64,000 bases of DNA from assembly GCF_003367395.1 (NCBI RefSeq), contig NZ_CP031417.1, positions 4,985,501 through 5,049,500 of the forward strand. The letters run 5' to 3'. Positions within the stretch are counted from its first letter, which is position 1; each line of letters begins with the position of its first letter. Below the pieces are notes generated by a model. That model did no database searches, was not told the DNA's origin, and saw nothing but the letters and a program-made list of their open reading frames with translations. The DNA comes from Pseudolabrys taiwanensis. Its GTDB lineage: Bacteria; Pseudomonadota; Alphaproteobacteria; Rhizobiales; Xanthobacteraceae. Shown here in pieces: positions 17,871 through 25,500 of this stretch. The position numbers were made by a program, and so were the translations under genes.

Positions 17871-17971
17871 TGCTCTAAAAAGCAGCATTGTCGCGCTGTT
17901 TGCGCGCTACACGTCATGCGTGTGGTGGATTTTCCGGCCTCGGCGCATAGTGTCTGCTGAGGAGTAGCGTT

Positions 17972-18241
17972 ATGGCGATCATTAATTATCGGGCGCCGTC
18001 TGAACTCTTTCCCAGCCGCAGCCGCAAATCTCGCCGCCCGATGGGCTACAAGCGTTTTCCGACCGCCGCCGAAGCGATCCGTTTCGCCATGGAGGAATTG
18101 CCGGCGGAATTGCTGCTCGGTGCCTATCTCGAGGTGGAAGAGCGCCGGTTCGACGGCAACGGCATCCGCGAGCTTTACGAGAGCGAAGATTATCCCTTGC
18201 CGCGCAAGGCGGCTAAGCCGGCCAAGGCCGCGGCCAACTAA
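17972..18241 (+). CDS. Conserved small protein of unknown function
   Basis: An 89-residue soluble protein with a good AGGAG ribosome binding site. It has a basic N-terminal part ([15 protein letters not shown]), a helix ([17 protein letters not shown]) and a Lys/Ala-rich tail ([12 protein letters not shown]). No domain recognised. The central '[14 protein letters not shown]' helix recurs in small Rhizobiales proteins, in my recollection. Confidence 0.7.
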   Translation: MAIINYRAPSELFPSRSRKSRRPMGYKRFPTAAEAIRFAMEELPAELLLGAYLEVEERRFDGNGIRELYESEDYPLPRKAAKPAKAAAN

Positions 18242-18353
18242 TCTGACATTTCCGTGAAAATGAATCGTCCGCGATGCGGCGGTGGGAACACCGCGCCCGT
18301 CCTCGCGTTATTTGGCCGCTTGAAGGGCAAGCTCATGGAATGGAAGCCGGCAC

Positions 18354-18518
18354 ATGGCCGATAGAACTGCTTTGGGAATGATCGGTCTGATGCTGGGCAT
18401 GGCGACCATCATGGTAGCGTCGGTCGGCGCGTGGGTGATCAGCGATCACTTGAGTGGCCGCCTGCAGCTCGAAGACAGCATGCCCATCAGCACCGTTGCC
18501 GCGTCATCGGTTCGCTGA
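18354..18518 (+). CDS. 54-residue single-span membrane protein
   Basis: A short open frame starting MADRTALGMIGLMLG with one clear transmembrane helix (residues 6-29) followed by a short hydrophilic tail (SGRLQLEDSMP) and a stop at 18516-18518. GGAAGCC lies 5 to 10 bases before the ATG. It fills an otherwise gene-free 366-bp gap. No function is assigned. Confidence 0.55.
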   Translation: MADRTALGMIGLMLGMATIMVASVGAWVISDHLSGRLQLEDSMPISTVAASSVR

Positions 18519-18550
18519 GCGGCGGCCGTTGTCTCGATCGCGTTGCCGGC

Positions 18551-18588
18551 AAAAAAAAGCCACCGCCGACAACGGCCGGCGATGGCTT
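18551..18588 (-). terminator. Terminator of the 158-residue protein gene
   Basis: On the minus strand, an imperfect 12-bp stem (AAGCCATCGCCG / CGGCGGTGGCTT) is followed by eight Ts (18558 down to 18551). It lies 20 bp beyond the stop of the gene at 18608-19084. Confidence 0.8.
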
Positions 18589-18607
18589 CCCTCACCCCAT
18601 TAAACGC

Positions 18608-19084
18608 TTATTCGGCCGGCCGGGCTGGACGGGGTTGCTTGTTCGGCGCGGCCTTCCATTGCGTGAGGCTGTCGCCGATGACCTTCATCGCTGTCATCGC
18701 CGCATGGCTCAAGCTCGCATAGCCGGCGATTTCACGGTTCACCCGCTCGCCTTCGGCCCGCAGCATTTCGCGCACGCTCTGCAGTTCGGTGATCACGCGG
18801 TCGATCTCGTCCATCGACGCGCCGGAGACGCGGCGGATGAGTGCGTTCAAGTTCTCTGCCACCGGCTGATCCTGTTGTGCGTCTCCTTCCTCGCGCGGAC
18901 GGCGCAGGAATGCGATGTCGCGGCGGACAAACTCGCGGATCTCACCTTCGAAAGCATTCGCCGCGGCCTGATCGACGTCGCCGAGCTTTTCGGGTGGGCG
19001 TCTATCCGGAGGAGCGTATTTCTCGGGCCCGGACTTTTCGGCGCCCGCCTTTTCCCCCTCGCCAAGCCGATTGATGGCCGTCAT
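18608..19084 (-). CDS. Helical protein of unknown function
   Basis: A 158-residue soluble, charged, largely helical protein. The N-terminal part is disordered (KSGPEKYAPPDRRPPEKLG); helices around FEGEIREFVRRDIAFLRR and IDRVITELQSVREMLRAEGERV could form a coiled coil. The ATG at 19084 has TAGGAG upstream. No named family recognised. A terminator follows at 18551. Confidence 0.65.
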   Translation of the reverse strand: MTAINRLGEGEKAGAEKSGPEKYAPPDRRPPEKLGDVDQAAANAFEGEIREFVRRDIAFLRRPREEGDAQQDQPVAENLNALIRRVSGASMDEIDRVITELQSVREMLRAEGERVNREIAGYASLSHAAMTAMKVIGDSLTQWKAAPNKQPRPARPAE

Positions 19085-19234
19085 TCTCTCACTCCTACAG
19101 AAGGCGCAATCACTGCGCGTTGACCGGTCGTCGCATGTGGATTGCCGCATGCGACTTGGGCAGCGATGGGGCAGGGGAATGGCGCGAGCGGGGCGCGGTG
19201 GATGATTTAAGCCGTTAAGAGACGGCTAACCCTC

Positions 19235-20104
19235 TCACCAATTCAGCTTGAAGCCGGCGCTGATGCTCTTGTTCACCGTGGCTTGGCCGACATCGCTGAC
19301 GCTGGTCGTCACCGACAGCGGGCCGAGCAGCTTCTGCGACGCGCTGAACGTGTTGTGCGTGACCGGATCGTCGGACGTCGAGGCAAGCGCGGCCGCGAGC
19401 GTCGTTCCCGTCGGCACCACGTTGAACTTCACCGCCTGCTCGTTGCCGAACACCTGCGATCGGCCGCTGCCGCTGTCTTGCGGCAGCGCCATCATCGGCA
19501 GTCCGGCCGGGGCCGAGGGGCCTTGTGTGCCGTAGGTGTCGGTGACCGAAAGGCTGTTCTGCACGGTGACGGATAATGCGCTCCCGACCGGCATCGAATG
19601 CTTCACGGTTCCGGCGAGCCGGCCCTGGTCGTTGTTCGGATCGACACGCGCGTCGATGGTCGCGGCATCGGTCACGTCGATGGAAGCCCAGGCCGCGCCG
19701 CCGCCGGTCCGGCGGCTGTAGGCGTCGAGCGGGGCTTGCGGCTGATAGCTAACGGGATTGCTGCCGGAGAGATTGAGGTCGGCGCCGACTTTGGCGCCCC
19801 ATTCCGGCGACAGGGTCTGGCGCACGACGACCGTCCCGGAACCATCGGGCTCCGCGCTGGCGCGGCTGATATCGAAGGTTTTGTCGCGCTTCAGCGTCGG
19901 CACCTTGAGCGACTTGCCGGACGCGTCGCCAAGCGTCGCAGGATCGTATTGCAGCGCGCGGCCAAGCAACGCGCTCTCGTCAGCACCGAGTGGGGCGGAT
20001 TGTTCTGCGGCGTCGAACTGGACACTCTGCTCTTGCGCCGCGACGGGCGCGGCACCGAGCGCGAGCACAACTGTCGCCAACCGAGCGCAGGAGCGCAGGC
20101 CCAT
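19235..20104 (-). CDS. Exported beta-rich protein, possibly outer-membrane barrel
   Basis: A 289-residue protein with a signal peptide (RSCARLATVVLALGAAPVAAQ). The mature part alternates polar and hydrophobic residues in short strands and ends in an aromatic residue (SAGFKLNW), as outer-membrane beta-barrels often do. Two ATGs (20113 and 20104) are possible; I prefer 20104 for its GGGGA spacing and signal-peptide shape. I recognise no named family. Confidence 0.7.
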   Translation of the reverse strand: MGLRSCARLATVVLALGAAPVAAQEQSVQFDAAEQSAPLGADESALLGRALQYDPATLGDASGKSLKVPTLKRDKTFDISRASAEPDGSGTVVVRQTLSPEWGAKVGADLNLSGSNPVSYQPQAPLDAYSRRTGGGAAWASIDVTDAATIDARVDPNNDQGRLAGTVKHSMPVGSALSVTVQNSLSVTDTYGTQGPSAPAGLPMMALPQDSGSGRSQVFGNEQAVKFNVVPTGTTLAAALASTSDDPVTHNTFSASQKLLGPLSVTTSVSDVGQATVNKSISAGFKLNW

Positions 20105-20252
20105 GTTCCCCATTTCCCTTACCAGTTGCCCGAATAAGTCAGCCTTGCCACGGAACTGGGGCAAACGTGTGAAAACGCGTGCGCAAATTTGCGCCAGGGG
20201 AGCCTAGGCTTTGGTCGTGATCAATAAGGCGGCGTGCGCGGGGGACGCCGGT

Positions 20253-20411
20253 CTATCGGCTGCGCTCGGCGAGGACGCGATTGACCGCATAGCCATCGTC
20301 GGCATCCGCCGGCGCCGGATAGGCCGAGGCGGCGAGCAGCGCCATCATCAAGGCGCCAGGAACGATAAGGCCCACGAAAATCGCGAGAGCGACTAAGAAA
20401 CGTTTGAGCAC
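20253..20411 (-). CDS. 52-residue single-span membrane protein
   Basis: The GTG start at 20411 has a strong GGGGAGGAG site 5 bases upstream. The product has one transmembrane helix (FLVALAIFVGLIVPGALMMALL) and a short polar tail (DADDGYAVNRVLAERSR). An upstream in-frame ATG at 20432 would place the ribosome binding site inside the gene, so it is less likely. Function unknown. Confidence 0.6.
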   Translation of the reverse strand: MLKRFLVALAIFVGLIVPGALMMALLAASAYPAPADADDGYAVNRVLAERSR

Positions 20412-20578
20412 GACACTCTCCTCCCCAACCATCTCGCATGGGTCGGCCGAAGAGGCTTGAAGGTTCATGCTGTGGGGCGGGGTTTCTTGCCCCCAAATGC
20501 GGCGCCGCGGTGGCGGGGACTGCAACCAGTTCCCGCGACTGTGTATTAGTACAGCGACCATTTCCGAAGGAGGAAACC

Positions 20579-20950
20579 ATGCCCGCGTTGTCTGCGTTGC
20601 GGCCGGCCCTTATCGCCGGCGCGCTGATGTTGGCCGGCACCCAAGTCGCGCCGGCTGCCGACGAGGTCCCCCGGTTCAACATTGGGCCGAGCTGCAAGGC
20701 GGCCGCGACGGCCGCTGTCACCGCCAGCCGCGACGAGAAGGCGTGCACGGCCGATGAGAACACGGCCCTCGACAAACTGAAGCAGGACTGGAGTCACTAC
20801 AACGTAAACCAGCGCGGCCACTGCGTGCGTCTGTCGTCGCTCGGTGGCTCGCCCAGCTATGTCGAACTCTTGACCTGTCTCGAACTGGCCAAAGCCGCGG
20901 CCGAGTTGCCCGACGAGAGCCTCAACCGCGGTGGTATGATCGAGCGATAG
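20579..20950 (+). CDS. Exported four-cysteine protein of unknown function
   Basis: A 123-residue protein with a near-perfect AAGGAGG ribosome binding site. The signal peptide ends around LAGTQVAPAADE. The mature domain has four cysteines (GPSCKAA, KACTADE, GHCVRLS, LTCLELA), probably two disulfides, and a helix ALDKLKQDWSHY. Conserved-looking but unnamed. Confidence 0.75.
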   Translation: MPALSALRPALIAGALMLAGTQVAPAADEVPRFNIGPSCKAAATAAVTASRDEKACTADENTALDKLKQDWSHYNVNQRGHCVRLSSLGGSPSYVELLTCLELAKAAAELPDESLNRGGMIER

Positions 20951-20951
20951 G

Positions 20952-21089
20952 TCAGGACTTCTTAGGTGCCGCCGTCATGGACGGCGTGCTTTGCTGGCTG
21001 AGTTTGTAGGCGGACATGTGCTTGGGCTTGTCCTTGTCCGCCTTCGGCTTCTTCTTTTCCTTTGCCGGACGCGTCTGGCCTTTCGCCAT
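20952..21089 (-). CDS. 45-residue lysine-rich basic protein
   Basis: A very basic small protein (KGQTRPAKEKKKPKADKDKPK) with a GGAGG site before the ATG at 21089. Similar short 'MGKGQ/MAKGQ...EKKKPK' proteins are frequent in Rhizobiales. The role is unknown. It is convergent with the four-cysteine protein gene, 1 bp apart. Confidence 0.65.
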   Translation of the reverse strand: MAKGQTRPAKEKKKPKADKDKPKHMSAYKLSQQSTPSMTAAPKKS

Positions 21090-21193
21090 GATGACCTCCA
21101 TGAGGAATCGAATGAGGAGGCAATGGTGAGCCAGTCGCACCCGTCCGGCAAGAGGCCGATATAAATTCGGCGTAAACTCCGCGTCTTCCGCGC

Positions 21194-21469
21194 TTATGAT
21201 TTGGGCGCTGGTGCGCCTTTCATCTTGTCGTCGATGCATTTGTCGACGACGTCGGCGCGCTTATCGAGGTTCATGCTGCCGGCGCCTTTCTCCGTGCTCA
21301 TCCAGCAGAGTTCTGCAGCGCGCGCATGCGTCATCGGCGGTTCGGCCTGAGCCGTGGCGGCCGGCGTGGCGCCGGGGGCGGTGGTCTCGCAGCCGGCGAG
21401 CAGCGCAGTGCCGAGGACGAGTGCAAGCGCGGTGAAGCCATGGCGGATGAAAAGGCGGGACGGCGTCAT
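21194..21469 (-). CDS. Small predicted lipoprotein
   Basis: A 91-residue lipoprotein with lipobox LLAGC (Cys at residue 27). The mature domain has a two-cysteine helical segment (ARAAELCWMSTEKG and DVVDKCIDDKMKG). Function unknown. Confidence 0.75.
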   Translation of the reverse strand: MTPSRLFIRHGFTALALVLGTALLAGCETTAPGATPAATAQAEPPMTHARAAELCWMSTEKGAGSMNLDKRADVVDKCIDDKMKGAPAPKS

Positions 21470-21705
21470 CGTTGTAATTTCCGGTCAGTCGTTATGACGA
21501 GGTTGCTCGAAGGTGGCGCGGCGGATTTATGGCATGGCCGCCGCTTGGGTGCGAATGCGAAATGCGGGTGTGATGCGCTTCCACAGCGCGTTCCTTCAAG
21601 GCGAATCTGTGACCCGCCGCTCACAAACCCGTGCGCAGGGGCGAACCACCGTGCAGGCCGCGCGTTGGCCGGATGCGGGATGGCGCAAAACATGCGGAGC
21701 ACAGG

Positions 21706-22128
21706 ATGCGCGGTACATCGGGCTTTTCCCACCGGATTTTCATCGGGGCGGCTGCGGCGGCGTTGGTACTGAGTGGCATGGCACGTGCCGACGCAGCTCC
21801 GGTGGCGGACCACGATACAGCCGTCGGCGTCGGCATGATCTGCAATACTTCCCAGCAGGCCGAGCGTTTCGTGGCGTTGCGCGCGCAAGGTTCGGCGCCC
21901 GACAAGGCGATGGCGGCAGTCAACGACGAGGCCAAGGATCCGCACGCCTGCGGTCTCGCCGCGATCGCATTCATGCGGGACGCGACACTCGATTCCAAGC
22001 CCGTCGCGGACAAGCTGGTGCAGGTCGTGCGCATCAATGTGGTGGCTGGTTTCAACGGCAGCGGCTGGCAGCCGGTGTCCGGACTTGTGCAGTACGCGGT
22101 GATGGAGGGCGAGGGCGAGACGATCTGA
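21706..22128 (+). CDS. Small exported protein of unknown function
   Basis: A 140-residue protein. The N-terminal hydrophobic segment (RIFIGAAAAALVLSGMARADA) is a signal peptide. The mature domain starts VGVGMICNTSQQAERFVALR and has a second cysteine at DPHACGLAAIAF, so one disulfide is likely. The ATG at 21706 has GGAG 8 bases upstream. No named family recognised. Confidence 0.75.
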   Translation: MRGTSGFSHRIFIGAAAAALVLSGMARADAAPVADHDTAVGVGMICNTSQQAERFVALRAQGSAPDKAMAAVNDEAKDPHACGLAAIAFMRDATLDSKPVADKLVQVVRINVVAGFNGSGWQPVSGLVQYAVMEGEGETI

Positions 22129-22553
22129 CCGGAGGGTGCCGGAAGCAGAGATCCGGACCTTGTCCACGAGTCACCGTCCGCCCCGCCGAGGCGAGGGACC
22201 CATGGTGCCGTTTTCCGTTGGTGGCACCCACGCACGGTGCCATGGGTCCCGGCGCAGCGAAGCCGACAGCTGCGTCTTCAGCACTTCTTAACGCGAGATC
22301 CCATCCCCCCATTAACCCGCAATTGAGCGCGTCCGCAGCCGGCCAGACCGGGCGGAACCCTTTAACGCGGCGTTAGCCCGGGCTCGTCAAACTGTCGCAG
22401 ACCAACGATGTTCGCCTTCCCGGGCGACGCATTGCTGGTGTCGATGGTCGCGGGTTGGGTCAACCGACTTCCAATAACTTCCAGGACGAATGCCTCGGCG
22501 CATGCACGCACCGAGTCGATAACGTGTGACATAGAGATCGGTCGGACCGGCAG
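22129..22553. other. Intergenic region upstream of the giant repeat gene, with a long hairpin
   Basis: 425 bases with no supported gene. A 16-pair hairpin (two wobbles) forms between 22195-22210 (GGGACCCATGGTGCCG) and 22235-22250 (CGGTGCCATGGGTCCC). The rest is the presumed promoter and leader of the giant repeat gene; I could not pick out a convincing promoter. The ribosome binding site of that gene is weak (AGAG about 14 bases before the ATG). Confidence 0.5.
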
Positions 22554-25500
22554 ATGGCATTCTCCATTTCTTTGCTCAGCCCGCGGCAGATCTCCGGGCT
22601 CACCACGACCGTCATCGCCGGTCTCACAACCACCCAGATTTCCGAACTGACGACGACGCAGGCCGCCGCGTTGACCGCGACCCAGGTCAACGCGATGGAG
22701 TCGACCGACCTCCAGTATTTGGCGAGCACGCAGGTCGCCGCGCTGTCGGCTTCGGTCATCAGCCATCTGCTTACGCTCCAGCTTCAGACTTTCCTCGACA
22801 CCCAGATCGCCGCGCTGACCGCGACGCAGGTCAGCGCGCTGACCGCGACCGAAATCGGCGCGCTCTCGTCGACCGAGCTTCAGGGCCTGACGACCACGCA
22901 ATTCAATGCGCTCAGCGGCCGGCAGCTCGGCGCGCTGACGACCACGGCGCTCGGCAATTTCTCGACCACGCAGATCGCCTCGCTCTCGACCGCGCAGTTG
23001 CAGGGCCTCACGGCGGCACAGCTCAACGCCGTATCCACCGACGTGCTCGGTGCCGTCGACCTGACCAAGCTGTCGAGCGTCCAGCTTCGAAGCCTGAGCA
23101 CGACGACGATCGGCAACCTGTCGGAAACGCAGGTCTCGACCTTGACGTCGACGCAGGTCGGTCTTCTCAGCGCGGCGCAGATCGGCGCGCTGTCCACGAC
23201 CGAAATCCAGGCGTTCACGACCACCCAGTTCGACGCGCTGACCAGCCGCCAGCTTGCCGGCCTGACGTCGACGGCCCTGACCGATTTCTCGACCACGCAG
23301 CTCGGCGCTTTCTCGACCACGCAGGTGCAAGGCCTGACCGCCGCGCAGCTCAGCGCCGTCTCGAGCGACGTTCTCGATGCGATCGACGTGACCAAGCTGT
23401 CGAGCATCCAACTGCGGGGTCTGTCGACGACCGCCGTCGGCAACCTGACGGACACCCAGGTCGGGGCATTGAGCGGCAGCCAGATCGCGTCGCTGACCGC
23501 CGTGCAGCTCGGCGTGTTGTCTTCGACCGAGCTCCAGTCCTTCTCGACCACGCAATTCAGCGCGCTGACCACGACGCAGCTTCGCGGCCTCTCCACCACG
23601 TCCGTCGGCAATTTCTCGACGACGCAGATCGCGGCGCTGTCGACGACGCAATTCCAGGGTCTGACCACGGCCCAGATCAACGCGCTGTCGAACGCCGCCT
23701 TGGATGTCCTCGACATCACCAAGGCGACCACGGCGCAGATCGCCGGCCTGACGACGACGACGTTCGGCCAATTGAGCGACACGCAGATCGCCGCGCTCAG
23801 CGCCGCGCAGGTCGGTGCACTGACGGCGGCCGAAATCGGCGCGCTGTCGTCCACGGAGATTCAGGGCTTCACCACGACGCAGGCGAGCGCGCTGACCTCG
23901 CGGCAACTCGGCGGCCTGACGAGCACGGCGCTCGGCAACTTCTCGACGACCCAGATCGCCGCGCTGACGACAACGCAGGTCCGCGGCCTGACGGCGGCGC
24001 AGCTCAACGCCGTCTCGACCGATATTCTCGGCGCCATCGATCCGACCATGCTGACCACCGGTCAGTTCGTCGGGCTTTCCACGACCACGATCGGCAATCT
24101 GACGACGACGCAGGTCGGCGCACTGGCCGGGACGCAGGTCGCGGCGCTGAGCACGGCGCAGCTCGGCGCGCTGACCTCGACCGAGATCCAGGCGTTCACA
24201 ACCGCCCAGTTCGGGGCGCTGAGCAGCCGGCAACTCGGCGGGCTGACCACGACCGCGCTCGGTAATTTCTCGAGCACCCAGATCGGCGCGCTCACCATCA
24301 CCCAGTTCCAGGGTCTGACGACGACGCAGATCAATTCGTTGTCGACCGACGCGCTGGACGCCGTGGATCTCACCAAGGCCGCGACGCCGCAGATTAGGGG
24401 CCTCACGACCACGACCATCGGCAACCTGACGGAAACGCAGGTGTCGTCGCTGACCGCGGTGCAGGTCGGCGTGCTCACCGCCGCGCAGCTCGGGGCGCTG
24501 TCGTCGACCGAGATCCAGGGCTTTTCGACTGCCCAGTTCAACGCGCTGACCGCCGCGCAATTGCGCGGTCTCACGACCTCGGCGGTCGGTAACTTCTCGA
24601 GCACGCAGATCGGCGCGCTCTCCACGACGCAGTTGCAGGGCCTGACGACGCAGCAGCTCAATGCGCTGTCCAGCGACCTGCTCGACGCCGTCGACGTGAG
24701 CAAGGCGACCGTGACGCAGGTTGCCGGCCTGTCGACGACATCGATCAGCACGCTGACCGACGCGCAGGTCGCGGCGCTGAACGCGAGTCAGGTCGGCGTG
24801 CTGACCGCGACGCAGCTCGGGGCGCTGTCCTCGACCGAGATCCAAGCGTTCACGACGACGCAGTTCAATGCGCTGAAGGGCAGCCAGATCGGCGGCCTCA
24901 GCACCACCGCGCTGAGCAATTTCTCGACCACGCAGATCGGTAGCCTCGCGACGACACAGGTGCAGGGGCTGACCGTGGCGCAGCTCAATGCGGTGTCGAG
25001 CGACATTCTCGATGCGCTCGACCTGAGCCGGCTGTCGGCGGGGCAGCTGACCGGCCTCAACACCACGGCGATCGGCAATCTGGCCGAAACGCAGGTCGCC
25101 GGTTTGGCCTCGACGCAGGTCGCCATCCTGACTGCCTCGCAGCTCGGCGCGCTGTCGTCGACCGAGATCCAGGCGTTCACGACGACGCAGGCCAATGCGC
25201 TGACCTCGGCGCAGATCCGCGGCCTGACCACCACTGCGATCGGCAACTTCTCGAGCACGCAGATCGGCGCGCTGTCGACCGGCCAGTTGCAGGCGATCAC
25301 CACGACCCAGCTCAACTCGCTCTCGGCCGATCTGCTGGATGCGGTCGATGTCACCCGCACGACGACGACGCAGGTCGCCGGTCTGTCGACCACTGCGATC
25401 GGCCTCCTGACCGAAGCGCAGGTCGCGGCGTTCAGCTCGACGCAAGTCGGCCTCTTGAGCGCGGCGCAACTCGGCGCGCTGACCTCGACCGAAATTCAAG

